A stretch of 55,855 nt of DNA from NCBI RefSeq assembly GCF_900115115.1, contig NZ_FOVI01000018.1, positions 1 through 55,855 of the forward strand, in the 5' to 3' direction. Below are positions 1-6,839 of this stretch, in pieces. Under the pieces are notes generated by a model. It saw nothing but the letters and a program-made list of their open reading frames with translations, made no database searches and was not told where the DNA came from. The translations under genes and the position numbers were made by a program. Source of the DNA: Paenimyroides ummariense (GTDB lineage: Bacteria > Bacteroidota > Bacteroidia > Flavobacteriales > Flavobacteriaceae). Within the stretch, counting starts at the first letter, position 1. The number at the start of each line of letters is the position of its first letter.

Positions 1-202
1 GGTATCTTACATTAGATACCAAGTCGCATTTAGAACCTACTAATATGTCCTTTATAAGTTGATCTGTAGTATATGTGTCATCAACATCCACATAACTGGG
101 TTGTTGACTAAAACCTAAAAAGTTTATCAGCAAAAAAAAGGCTGTAACCCAATGAACCTTTCCTAAATGCAATCTTGTTATCATACTAAAAATGAATTTC
201 AT
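1..202 (-). CDS. choice-of-anchor L domain protein, N-terminal part (partial)
   Basis: The gene starts at an ATG at 202-200 and runs off the left edge, leaving 67 codons. The product opens with a signal peptide (hydrophobic stretch ending LLINFLGFSQ, cleavage expected near residue 33). It then shows VDVDDTYTTDQLIKDILVG and a Cys-containing segment, typical of the start of the choice-of-anchor L domain in large secreted Bacteroidota proteins. Such proteins are usually exported by the type IX secretion system and carry a C-terminal sorting domain, which lies outside this window. The family call rests on this short N-terminal motif. Confidence 0.7.
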   Translation of the reverse strand, partial: MKFIFSMITRLHLGKVHWVTAFFLLINFLGFSQQPSYVDVDDTYTTDQLIKDILVGSKCDLVSNVRY

Positions 203-459
203 AATAGTTGTTTAAAAAAAAATCATTGCAATATACACTATAACATTTAAACTTTAATATAATTTTATGATAATATTTTAGTTAATATGATTAGGGATTA
301 TTTTTTATATCACTTGTTATATAAAAATATAGTTGAGAAATGATTTTTTTGTTAGATAGAAGACTTAATTTAAGTTAATGCGCTTTTGAGATAAATGTAT
401 ACTTCTTACACGGTACTTAAAAAAATGTTTAAAAAGAAAGTTTTAATTTACTTAATTTA
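203..459. other. AT-rich intergenic region without recognised gene
   Basis: This is about 257 bases of very AT-rich sequence between the start of the choice-of-anchor L gene and the 3' end of RNase P RNA, both read leftward. No open frame of useful length and no clear RNA structure is visible. It presumably holds the promoter of the leftward secreted protein gene, but no convincing TAnnTTTG box was found. Confidence 0.5.
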
Positions 460-762
460 AAAAAAGTAGACCTATAAGCCGGGTTCTGTACATCGCCAAA
501 AGCGTGTCCTTATCATTTATCTACGTGCACGGTTACCCATACACTTTATCTGCCTACCCTCCAACTTGCGCGAGCAGCACTTAGCGTTGGTTTACATGGC
601 ATTTCACCGAATAGAGTTTACCTGGTTTCACTACAGCCTAACTGTACATACTTTCTGTTGCACTTGTCCTCACCTCACGGCGGACGGGCGTTACCCGCTA
701 TTCTGCTCTATGGTGCCCAGACTTTCCTCTGACAAAAAGCCAGCGATAAGGCGGTCTACTTG
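460..762 (-). ncRNA. rnpB: RNase P RNA (class A)
   Basis: This is the catalytic RNA that removes 5' leaders from pre-tRNAs. Read on the minus strand, the 5' end AGTAGACC pairs with GGTCTACT at the 3' end to close the molecule (P1). Near the 5' end is GAGGAAAGTCTGGGC, the hallmark conserved region I. GGTGAGGACAAGTG and ACAGAAA follow, and ACAGAACCCGGCTTAT closes the 3' region. These blocks, in this order, are diagnostic. The transcript ends in a T-run at about 460-465. Apparent reading frames here are artefacts of the RNA gene. Ends are set by the P1 pairing and may be off by a few bases. Confidence 0.96.
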
Positions 763-765
763 CTG

Positions 766-773
766 CAAAAATA
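766..773 (-). promoter_or_regulatory. -7 promoter box of rnpB
   Basis: The minus strand reads TATTTTTG, a match to the Bacteroidota -7 consensus TAnnTTTG. It lies about four bases before the inferred 5' end of RNase P RNA, the distance expected for a transcription start. No TTG at the usual -33 spacing is evident. Confidence 0.6.
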
Positions 774-825
774 CTACGAATATTTGTTTTATCCTTATAA
801 TTACCAACGCTTATTAAATTTTCTG

Positions 826-833
826 TAAATTTG
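826..833 (+). promoter_or_regulatory. -7 promoter box of murQ
   Basis: TAAATTTG matches TAnnTTTG and ends 15 bases before the chosen murQ ATG at 849. It overlaps an upstream in-frame TTG (831), which argues that the TTG is promoter rather than coding sequence. Confidence 0.55.
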
Positions 834-848
834 TTTAAAATACAAATT

Positions 849-1661
849 ATGTCTTTTGATAAAATCACCGAATCTGAATCTAAATACAACCATTTAGAGC
901 AGATGAGTGTTACAGATTTACTTACAAATATCAATAAAGAAGATCAAACAGTGCCTTTCGCCGTTCAAAAAGCCATTCCACAGATCGAAGCTGCTGTTAC
1001 CAAAATTGTATCGCAACTAAAAAATGGCGGTCGATTGTTTTACATTGGCGCAGGAACATCAGGCAGATTGGGAATTGTTGATGCTTCGGAATGTCCGCCA
1101 ACGTTTGGAGTTTCGTATGATAAAGTCATCGGATTAATTGCCGGTGGCGATACGGCTATTAGAAAAGCAGTTGAAAATGCCGAAGATAATACCAATCAAG
1201 CCGAAATAGATTTAAAAGAATATCAGATCAATTCGAACGATTTTGTAATTGGAATCGCAGCATCAGGAACAACTCCGTATGTTTTAGGCGGATTAGATTT
1301 TTGCAGAAAAAACAATATTCCTACAGGTGGAATTACCTGTAATGCCGAAAGTCCATTGGCGTTGGCAGCCGATTTCCCAATGGTAGTTGTTGTAGGATCA
1401 GAATTTGTAACTGGAAGTTCGCGCATGAAAGCAGGAACAGCACAAAAACTGGTTTTAAACATGATTTCTACTGCATCAATGATTCAGTTGGGGCACGTAA
1501 AAGGCAATAAAATGGTCGATATGAAACTATCGAACCATAAATTGGTAAACAGAGCCATACAAATGGTTATGAACGAACTAAATGTATCCGAAGAAAAAGC
1601 GACTGAACTGATAAACCAATACGGCAACGTAAGAAATGCCATAAATAATTACACTAAATAA
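849..1661 (+). CDS. murQ: N-acetylmuramic acid 6-phosphate etherase
   Basis: MurQ cleaves the D-lactyl ether of MurNAc-6-phosphate to give GlcNAc-6-phosphate, a cytoplasmic step in recycling peptidoglycan sugar. The 270-residue product has usual family length and a SIS fold. GAGTSGRLG (about residues 67-75) binds the sugar phosphate, ASECPPTFG (79-87) includes Glu81, and ENAEDN includes Glu112. These two Glu residues correspond to the catalytic acid/base pair known in the family. The start is ATG 849, because a longer in-frame TTG start at 831 lies inside the -7 box. The stop overlaps the next start (TAATG), so the two genes are translationally coupled. Confidence 0.95.
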   Translation: MSFDKITESESKYNHLEQMSVTDLLTNINKEDQTVPFAVQKAIPQIEAAVTKIVSQLKNGGRLFYIGAGTSGRLGIVDASECPPTFGVSYDKVIGLIAGGDTAIRKAVENAEDNTNQAEIDLKEYQINSNDFVIGIAASGTTPYVLGGLDFCRKNNIPTGGITCNAESPLALAADFPMVVVVGSEFVTGSSRMKAGTAQKLVLNMISTASMIQLGHVKGNKMVDMKLSNHKLVNRAIQMVMNELNVSEEKATELINQYGNVRNAINNYTK

Positions 1662-1891
1662 TGGAAACACCTAAAGCAGATAAAACAAAAATTTACAAAG
1701 GCTTACAAAAAGTTTTCATTGCCATACCGTTAATGTTTGTTGGGCCGATCATTATTTATTCGTCTTTTAAAAATCAGGAACATTTTTTATACTATCCCGT
1801 TTTAATTTTAGGATGTTTAATCTGTTTGTATTCCATGTATCTTTTTTTTAGGGGATTACGAACTTTAGTCAGCGGTTTATTTAACGATTAA
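1661..1891 (+). CDS. DUF6095 family small membrane protein
   Basis: A 76-residue protein with two hydrophobic segments (about residues 18-37 and 45-66) around a short loop containing SSFKNQEHFLYYP. The GLQKVFIAIPLMFVGP start and the GLRTLVSGLF end match the flavobacterial DUF6095 family as I remember it. It overlaps murQ by one base and lies four bases before a lipoprotein gene, so the three genes are probably one operon. Its function is unknown; it is predicted to sit in the inner membrane. Confidence 0.75.
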   Translation: METPKADKTKIYKGLQKVFIAIPLMFVGPIIIYSSFKNQEHFLYYPVLILGCLICLYSMYLFFRGLRTLVSGLFND

Positions 1892-1894
1892 TTT

Positions 1895-2266
1895 ATGAAG
1901 AAACTAATTTTACTGGCAATTCCGTTTTGTTTGATGGGTTGTTATAATCAAGAAAGAAATTGTACCGATTTTAAAACAGGTAATTTTTTGTTTGAACAAG
2001 AAATCAACGGACAAAAACATACCTCTACTTTTGTTAGAACCGATAAATACGAGATTGAAACATACAACGGTAAAACCGATACTGCAAGCATTCGTTGGGT
2101 AAACGATTGTGAGTATATTCTGCAAAAATTACATCCAAAAAATATGGCGGAGAAAAAAGCGGTACAAATGAAAATTCTATCAACAAACGAAAACGGATAT
2201 ACCTTTGAATACAGTATTGTGGGAGATGCTAACAAACAAAAAGGAGAAATTAAAAAGATAAAATAA
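1895..2266 (+). CDS. small predicted lipoprotein
   Basis: A 123-residue protein with a lipoprotein signal, FCLMGC, Cys16 being the probable lipidated residue. The mature part is hydrophilic (NGQKHTSTFVRTDKYEIETY, a conserved-looking WVNDCEY, then many Lys) and may form a small beta-rich domain. Similar flavobacterial proteins are sometimes labelled DNA topoisomerase IV in databases, which nothing here supports. It follows murQ and DUF6095 closely and likely shares their transcript. Function unknown; probably anchored on the periplasmic or outer membrane face. Confidence 0.75.
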   Translation: MKKLILLAIPFCLMGCYNQERNCTDFKTGNFLFEQEINGQKHTSTFVRTDKYEIETYNGKTDTASIRWVNDCEYILQKLHPKNMAEKKAVQMKILSTNENGYTFEYSIVGDANKQKGEIKKIK

Positions 2267-2357
2267 TTATTTCCAATTGATTTCATTATTATTACATATC
2301 ATAAACATGTGATTTTTTAATGATTTTTTTTATATCTTTAATAAAAAGAATTGAATC

Positions 2358-2741
2358 ATGAAAAAATTTGTAGTAATAGCACTTTTATTAACAGCGTCAA
2401 CTGCTGTTCGTGCACAAGAAGTTAAAACAGACATTGAAATTGTTGATAAGGTTAAAACAGTTTTTATGACGGTTAATGCAGACCGCTTTCAAGATTTAAA
2501 AGGTTTTGATTGGCGTACGCATTTAACCAATGTTTTTAAAGATGTTCCGGAAGATGCAACCGTGGGTATCAGGGTAAATATCATGGCAAAACAACTTACC
2601 AATGACAGCACCACATTACCAAACAAAATGTCGTTACAGGAAATTGGAACAGCAAACAAACGCGAAGAAATTCTGCGAAGCATTGTAAGTAAAGTCCAAC
2701 TGTTCATAGAAGACGAACAACAAGGAAATAATATTGATTAA
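2358..2741 (+). CDS. small exported protein of unknown function
   Basis: A 127-residue protein with a clear signal peptide (MKKFVVIALLLTASTAVRAQ, cleavage after AQ at about 20). The mature part is soluble and mixed charge, with FKDVPEDATVGIRVNIMAKQ in the middle and an acidic tail. I do not recognise a family. A 91-base gap separates it from the lipoprotein gene, with a near-match -7 box (TATCTTTA) about 20 bases before the ATG, so it probably has its own promoter. It ends at a hairpin terminator shared with the convergent NUDIX gene. Confidence 0.7.
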   Translation: MKKFVVIALLLTASTAVRAQEVKTDIEIVDKVKTVFMTVNADRFQDLKGFDWRTHLTNVFKDVPEDATVGIRVNIMAKQLTNDSTTLPNKMSLQEIGTANKREEILRSIVSKVQLFIEDEQQGNNID

Positions 2742-2768
2742 AAAAGGAATCTTAAACGATTCCTTTTT
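2741..2768. terminator. bidirectional intrinsic terminator
   Basis: AAAAAGGAATC (2741-2751) pairs with GATTCCTTTTT (2758-2768) around a six-base loop, flanked by A- and T-runs. It can stop the rightward exported-protein gene and the leftward NUDIX gene, whose last codons lie in the stem. Confidence 0.8.
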
Positions 2769-3384
2769 CTTTTTCTAAAGCTGTTTTACAGTAAATACTG
2801 TCATTAAACAACAGCTTAATATTTTGGTACGAATTTTTAAGCAGTTCCGGAATATCCTTTTTATCAACCCAGACAACTTTTTCTATGCCTTCTTCAATTT
2901 GTCCGTATAAATCGCCAGAGTAAACAGTATTCATTAAAAACCAGTAGGTTATTTTTAAACGATATTCGCCGTTGCGCTTAAAAATATGAAAGGTTTTTTC
3001 TAATCGTTTAGTAATTTTTAAATCTCGGCAACCGGTTTCTTCTTCCACCTCACGGATCGATGTTTCTTCAATGGTTTCATTCTTTTCAATACCGCCTTTT
3101 GGCAAATCCCATTTTCCGTTTCGGTAAATAAACAAAACTTGTCCTTTATCATTTTCAACCAAACCGCCGCCCGCTTTATTTATGGTAATTTTCTCCTTAA
3201 ATAACTTAAGCAACAACTCTTCATCGGCGTGATACAAGTACGCATTTGTAAGCTGATCTGCGAAATATTGTGCAATTAGTTTCTGCATATCAACGGTATC
3301 CAACAAAAAATATTTAAAATCGCGTTCTTTTTCTAACGTACTTGTTAAAAAAAGTGGCTTATCATTAATAAAAACTTTATACAT
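2752..3384 (-). CDS. NUDIX hydrolase
   Basis: A 210-residue protein with a complete Nudix box from Gly97 to Cys119. It fits G-x5-E-x7-REVEEETGC, including the metal-binding RE..EE core, so it should hydrolyse a nucleoside diphosphate linked to another group with Mg2+. A roughly 70-residue N-terminal extension precedes the fold, as in other flavobacterial homologues. The substrate cannot be told from sequence. It is transcribed away from pyrE. From memory, NUDIX, pyrE and SRPBCC are neighbours in many flavobacteria, so the prophage between them here is probably an insertion. The start ATG lies four bases from the proposed attL core. Confidence 0.9.
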   Translation of the reverse strand: MYKVFINDKPLFLTSTLEKERDFKYFLLDTVDMQKLIAQYFADQLTNAYLYHADEELLLKLFKEKITINKAGGGLVENDKGQVLFIYRNGKWDLPKGGIEKNETIEETSIREVEEETGCRDLKITKRLEKTFHIFKRNGEYRLKITYWFLMNTVYSGDLYGQIEEGIEKVVWVDKKDIPELLKNSYQNIKLLFNDSIYCKTALEKEKGIV

Positions 3385-3387
3385 TTG

Positions 3388-3402
3388 TAGTATGATTTTT
3401 AA
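3388..3402. repeat. attL core, 15-base repeat
   Basis: TAGTATGATTTTTAA is identical to 38401-38415. It carries a stranded copy of the pyrE start (ATG ATT TTT AA, Met-Ile-Phe-Asn) that soon runs into a stop. It lies four bases outside the NUDIX start codon. My rough estimate is that a chance 15-base match between these two short intervals is unlikely even in AT-rich DNA. Confidence 0.75.
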
Positions 3403-3639
3403 TCATTATAATATTAAACACAAGTGTCTGAAATATAATCATTTGCATTGTTAATTAAAAAATACATTGGATTTTTATTGGATTTTTCATACCATTTTCT
3501 TTTAAAAAGGTAAATGCACTAACAACTTCTATACAAACAATGCAAGTTGCAAAAAAGTATTCAAACTAAAACTATATTTCGTAAAAATTATCTTATCGCT
3601 TATTTAACCGATAATTTAAAATATCGCTTTAATACAGTA

Positions 3640-3647
3640 TATTTTTG
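3640..3647 (+). promoter_or_regulatory. -7 promoter box of the cargo gene at 3672
   Basis: TATTTTTG fits TAnnTTTG and lies 24 bases before the ATG at 3672. The rest of 3403-3671 is AT-rich and shows no gene. Confidence 0.5.
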
Positions 3648-3671
3648 TACTTTTAAATAAAAATAGCTGTT

Positions 3672-4064
3672 ATGAAATTATACGAGTATATAAGCAACGT
3701 AATGGAGTTTGTATTTTCAACTTGGATCGATATTCCTTTGGAATTTGAATACATGGTTGAAATCGTGGCCACTCAATTCTTCTACCACAATATATCATTT
3801 GAAGAGTGCTGCCGATTCGCAGAATTAATCATCAATATTCACACGGAAGGAGAATTTGATTTCGTATTTGAATATGAACCTTTCAATGTTTTGGATGATG
3901 AGCTATCTGATCAATTTGTTTACGAGATTGACAATACTGTAAATCATGAAAGTTTTGTAATTATCATCGACGGAGAAAAACGCATCGACGTTAATTACAA
4001 AGAGAATCTAAGTTACCAAGATTTAGTAGAGAAAGTTAAGGAACAGGATTTGCCACCAAATTAG
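3672..4064 (+). CDS. strongly acidic protein of unknown function
   Basis: A 130-residue protein with no family I recognise. It holds roughly 30 Asp/Glu against about 7 Lys/Arg, for a net charge near -23, with evenly spread aromatic residues and no signal peptide. Small, very acidic phage proteins can act as DNA mimics against restriction or other defences; that is only a suggestion here. It is the first gene inside attL and has its own -7 box. Its 3' end overlaps the convergent SRAP gene by 29 bases. Confidence 0.65.
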   Translation: MKLYEYISNVMEFVFSTWIDIPLEFEYMVEIVATQFFYHNISFEECCRFAELIINIHTEGEFDFVFEYEPFNVLDDELSDQFVYEIDNTVNHESFVIIIDGEKRIDVNYKENLSYQDLVEKVKEQDLPPN

Positions 4065-4653
4065 ATTGATAAGGAAAAGCAAATGTCTTAATATTCTCAC
4101 CTTGTAACCACAAATTATGATGCTCGTTGTTTAATACAACGGGCATTCTTTTTTTGTTGTTATGTATTTCTGCCATTAGTTCGTTGGCTTCTGTTGTAAG
4201 TATGGTATAAGTTAGCATTTGTTGCCCGTTTTGCGGATTGTTCCAAACAGAATATAAACCGGCAAAAGCAAACAGTTCATCATCGGCAACGCTAATTTGA
4301 TACTTCTGCTTAACCTTTCCTTTTTCATCGTTCCAATGCCATTCAAAAAAATGTGATGCAGGTACTAGACACCGATTATTAATCGAATTTCTAAATGATG
4401 GCTTTTCATCCAAAGTTTCAATACGTGCGTTTAGAGTATTTTTTTGGAATGATGTATCTTTTGCCCATGTAGGTAACAATCCCCAGTTTGCACCGGTTAT
4501 TAAATCCGGACGTTGATCAACAATGATCGGCATAAACGGATGCGCAAAACCGTTTACTTCCTGCATAGGTTCAAACCCCTGCTGGTCAAACTTTGCATTA
4601 AATTTTAATTCAATACCTTTTTCCTTTTTGTTAACTCCATAATAATTGCACAT
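4036..4653 (-). CDS. SOS response-associated peptidase (SRAP / YedK / HMCES family)
   Basis: SRAP proteins form a covalent thiazolidine crosslink with abasic sites in single-stranded DNA and so protect replication forks. The 205-residue product begins MCNYYGV, giving the invariant Cys2 nucleophile after Met removal. It also has LNARIET with Asn75 and Glu79, HFFEW with the active-site Glu104, and EIHNNKKRMPVVL with the catalytic His164. All key residues are present, so it should be active. It is transcribed toward the acidic protein gene and away from 4705. Carriage inside the proposed prophage suggests a role in phage DNA repair or in countering base-modification damage (inference). Confidence 0.93.
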   Translation of the reverse strand: MCNYYGVNKKEKGIELKFNAKFDQQGFEPMQEVNGFAHPFMPIIVDQRPDLITGANWGLLPTWAKDTSFQKNTLNARIETLDEKPSFRNSINNRCLVPASHFFEWHWNDEKGKVKQKYQISVADDELFAFAGLYSVWNNPQNGQQMLTYTILTTEANELMAEIHNNKKRMPVVLNNEHHNLWLQGENIKTFAFPYQSNLVANPVP

Positions 4654-4669
4654 AGCTATATTTTTATAT

Positions 4670-4677
4670 CAAAGTTA
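4670..4677 (-). promoter_or_regulatory. -7 promoter box of the SRAP gene
   Basis: The minus strand reads TAACTTTG, a TAnnTTTG match 16 bases before the SRAP ATG, in the divergent gap to the gene at 4705. Confidence 0.5.
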
Positions 4678-4704
4678 TTAAATTTATACCATAAAGATTT
4701 AAAA

Positions 4705-5169
4705 ATGAAGTCGCCAAAAAATATAGTTTGTTTGCAATTGGATTTCAACGTTGATATTGAATCGGAGCATATATCTAACATAAATATCATTTCGATAAAT
4801 TTAGAAGATTTCAATAAAAGGTTCGATACAGATTTTATTTTAAATTATAGTGTTGATGATTATTCGTTTTCGCCATTGGAAGATGATAGCAACGAACTTT
4901 TAATTTGGTTCTTGGAAGGTATTCCCGAATTATTGTCGTTCGCCTATTCACCAACAATGACATCCTACGAAGATTTAGAACTGTATTTGAGTAATCGAAA
5001 GAAAGAATTGAAGTATGCACACAGTAAAGAAATGTTCGAAAACTTTAGAAAAAGATATATTGACTATGCGCCATTAGGTTTTTTAGAAAAACCCGATTAT
5101 GACTATATTAAAGCCAAACTAACTGATTTGATTTTAGATAAGCAAAACCAAATAAACGACACAATTTAA
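4705..5169 (+). CDS. acidic protein of unknown function
   Basis: A 154-residue protein without a recognised domain, signal peptide or membrane segment. The first half is acidic (VDDYSFSPLEDDSNELLIWF); the second is helical and more basic (RKKELKYAHSKEMFENFRKR). It heads a run of three small rightward genes (4705, 5192, 5532). It is divergent from SRAP with about 50 bases between the starts, so the two may be co-regulated. Confidence 0.6.
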   Translation: MKSPKNIVCLQLDFNVDIESEHISNINIISINLEDFNKRFDTDFILNYSVDDYSFSPLEDDSNELLIWFLEGIPELLSFAYSPTMTSYEDLELYLSNRKKELKYAHSKEMFENFRKRYIDYAPLGFLEKPDYDYIKAKLTDLILDKQNQINDTI

Positions 5170-5191
5170 TTTTCTACTTTTACAAAAAGTT

Positions 5192-5503
5192 TTGAGTATG
5201 TTTATCGAAAATACAGATGCAAGGGCAGTTATACGTTATTTTAACTCGGTTAACCCAGAAATTAAAGACAAAATTGTTGATTGGAAAAAAGGCATGCCGG
5301 TTGAATTAAACGTTATATACAGTTATAACGACAGCAAAAACCGCTGCATTGCCATGTGGACCGATTTTTTCGACATGAATATAAGACCTGAAAGATTGCA
5401 GATTATTTTCGGTAGAATTAGCTTGTTAGATTGTGAGTTTTTTATGTACCACAACAATAAGCGTTTCAGGATTGGATTTAGGGTTAAGGAAATGATAAAA
5501 TAA
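5192..5503 (+). CDS. small protein of unknown function
   Basis: A 103-residue basic protein that may form a single alpha/beta domain (VELNVIYSYNDSKNRCIAMW, then a central RPERLQIIFGRISLLDCEFF and a basic end). No family is recognised. It lies 22 bases after the preceding gene and 28 before the next, so it is probably part of one short cargo operon next to attL. A near-match -7 box (TACTTTTA) precedes it. Confidence 0.5.
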   Translation: MSMFIENTDARAVIRYFNSVNPEIKDKIVDWKKGMPVELNVIYSYNDSKNRCIAMWTDFFDMNIRPERLQIIFGRISLLDCEFFMYHNNKRFRIGFRVKEMIK

Positions 5504-5506
5504 AAG

Positions 5507-5514
5507 TATTTTTG
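5507..5514 (+). promoter_or_regulatory. -7 promoter box of the gene at 5532
   Basis: TATTTTTG fits TAnnTTTG and ends 17 bases before the ATG at 5532. Confidence 0.45.
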
Positions 5515-5531
5515 CAGCAAAACTACAAACC

Positions 5532-5738
5532 ATGAACAAAGAAGAATATTTAATCAAGGCTTTCAAAGAAATAAGAGATAAGAATTTAACCGTTCCGTTT
5601 GAGTTAGTTCCCGGCACCACTGTTACCGATATAGAAAAGATGTTAACCAGTTTAGGTAAATCTTATTTAAGCACCAAAAGCCCGATCGATAAAATATTCT
5701 ATGAAAAAATAGAGGAATTGAGAAAGTTTAGACAATAA
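5532..5738 (+). CDS. small helical protein of unknown function
   Basis: A 68-residue, charged, mostly helical protein with a short non-helical middle (TVPFELVPGTTVTDIEKML) and a Lys/Arg-rich end. No family is recognised. It is the last gene of the rightward cargo group and has its own -7 box. A perfect 16-base palindrome follows directly. Confidence 0.5.
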   Translation: MNKEEYLIKAFKEIRDKNLTVPFELVPGTTVTDIEKMLTSLGKSYLSTKSPIDKIFYEKIEELRKFRQ

Positions 5739-5758
5739 AAAAGCGGACAATTGTCCGC
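5737..5758 (-). terminator. palindromic hairpin, probable leftward terminator
   Basis: GCGGACAATTGTCCGC (5743-5758) is a perfect 16-base palindrome. On the minus strand it is followed by TTTTTT, so it fits a terminator for leftward transcription, possibly of the micro-gene at 5864-5983. On the plus strand no T-run follows. Confidence 0.55.
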
Positions 5759-5863
5759 CGGTACACTTCTGATACACTACAATTTAAACTAAATCATAAA
5801 ATACTTTGCAGTATTAAAATAACTTTATAAATTGCACATATATAATTGGGATTGAGATTACTA

Positions 5864-5983
5864 TTATTTATCTACCCAAGTTTTCCAAATGAATAATATT
5901 ACATAGTATGTAATTTTGGCGAATGACGCTACTATGTTAATAAATGATTCAAATGAAAATTTCTTTTTTGGTTTTTTCTCCAT
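5864..5983 (-). CDS. 39-residue membrane micropeptide
   Basis: A short frame starting ATG 5983 and ending TAA 5864. The peptide opens with a basic patch (MEKKPKKKF), followed by a hydrophobic segment of about 20 residues (FINIVASFAKITYYVILFIW) and a short polar end, as expected for a small single-pass inner-membrane peptide. A leftward terminator lies about 105 bases downstream. No family is recognised and there is no sequence comparison to support it. It could be a phage lysis or exclusion peptide, or non-coding. Confidence 0.4.
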   Translation of the reverse strand: MEKKPKKKFSFESFINIVASFAKITYYVILFIWKTWVDK

Positions 5984-6009
5984 TATTAAAAATTTTCTTA
6001 GACCTTTTT

Positions 6010-6044
6010 AACTTCTTTACATTCAGACTGTAAAGGAGTTTTTT
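6010..6044 (+). terminator. rightward intrinsic terminator
   Basis: AACTTCTTTAC (6010-6020) pairs with GTAAAGGAGTT (6030-6040), with one G-T pair, and is followed by T's. It would stop rightward read-through from the cargo genes toward the late genes. Confidence 0.6.
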
Positions 6045-6151
6045 CTGTCTAAATTATTTTATAAAGATAACACTTTTTTTTCTAAATAAACATTTATTAA
6101 TGAACGACCAAATATAAAATTAGTTTTAACATAATATTTAACTTTTAAAAC

Positions 6152-6179
6152 AAAAAAGCGACACGTTTCCGCATCGCTT
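6152..6179 (-). terminator. terminator at the end of the leftward late operon
   Basis: On the minus strand AAGCGA and TCGCTT form a stem around a 12-base loop and run into TTTTTT. It lies 28 bases after the stop of the last late gene (6207). Confidence 0.65.
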
Positions 6180-6206
6180 AATAGATAGTTTTCTCCTTTC
6201 TTTAAA

Positions 6207-6743
6207 TTAAACTAATCCAAATCGTTTTAAAATTAAATAACCAAATCCACCAACGAGAACCGCACCAACAACATACAACCAAAGTGGTTCTTTACCTTTT
6301 GATGATGTTTTTTGCAAATCGGTTTTTATTTGACGGCTATTTGATGCCGCAACATTATTTTGTTGGTTTTCTTCTGCTATAGCTAACTTTTCTTTTTTGA
6401 TGTCCGTTTGTTCAGTTTTACCAATATCGTTTGTCTGTGATGATTTTTGGTTAACCTGCGGATTTTTAAACGTCCATTTGTTGCCGGATTTATCTTCAAA
6501 GGTTGCTTCATCAGATTTAATTTCCATCCACGCTTCAAATAAACTTTTATCTGACCATTTCGAGGATGTCCTCGAAATGGTATTTTCTTCAGCTGTTTCT
6601 GTTTTTGCAACAGTTGAATTATCAGTAACTGAAACATTTTCGGTTTCGGTCTGCTTTAATTCTGTGGCGCTTTTTTTTGATCGGCATGAACATATTCCTG
6701 ACGTCAGGAAAACGATCGTTAATAATAAGATTATGTTTTTCAT
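6207..6743 (-). CDS. possible unimolecular spanin (lipoprotein with C-terminal membrane anchor)
   Basis: A 178-residue protein with two membrane anchors. The N-terminal signal ends SGICSC, with Cys20 a plausible though non-classical lipidation site. A C-terminal transmembrane helix lies at about residues 152-173 (LWLYVVGAVLVGGFGYLIL), and between them is a hydrophilic linker rich in Thr, Glu, Lys and Gln. This arrangement, directly after holin and endolysin genes, is that of a unimolecular spanin, which bridges outer and inner membranes and fuses them at the end of lysis. No homology is claimed. The start chosen is ATG 6743; an in-frame ATG at 6764 would put seven extra residues before the signal. 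Confidence 0.5.
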   Translation of the reverse strand: MKNIILLLTIVFLTSGICSCRSKKSATELKQTETENVSVTDNSTVAKTETAEENTISRTSSKWSDKSLFEAWMEIKSDEATFEDKSGNKWTFKNPQVNQKSSQTNDIGKTEQTDIKKEKLAIAEENQQNNVAASNSRQIKTDLQKTSSKGKEPLWLYVVGAVLVGGFGYLILKRFGLV

Positions 6744-6797
6744 ATTAAATAATATTTTGTACATTTATAACTCATAAGTGTTTTTTTTAAGGTTATG

Positions 6798-6839
6798 GAA
6801 AAGCATCTGTCTTTATTGGCAGGTGCTTTTCTTTTTTTT
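6798..6839 (+). terminator. strong rightward terminator facing the late operon
   Basis: GAAAAGCATCTG (6798-6809) pairs with CAGGTGCTTTTC (6820-6831) and is followed by eight T's on the plus strand only. Nearby genes all run leftward, so it would block antisense transcription entering the lysis genes. Confidence 0.6.

Noticed and set aside
831..848. TTG start giving murQ six more residues
   Set aside because: It overlaps the -7 box TAAATTTG, and the ATG at 849 gives the usual family length.
566..934. Open frames on both strands over the RNase P region
   Set aside because: They lie in or across the rnpB gene, whose conserved RNA blocks are unmistakable, and overlap the murQ start; no protein family features.
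1895..2266. DNA topoisomerase IV label for the lipoprotein
   Set aside because: No topoisomerase motif; the protein is 123 residues with a lipoprotein signal.
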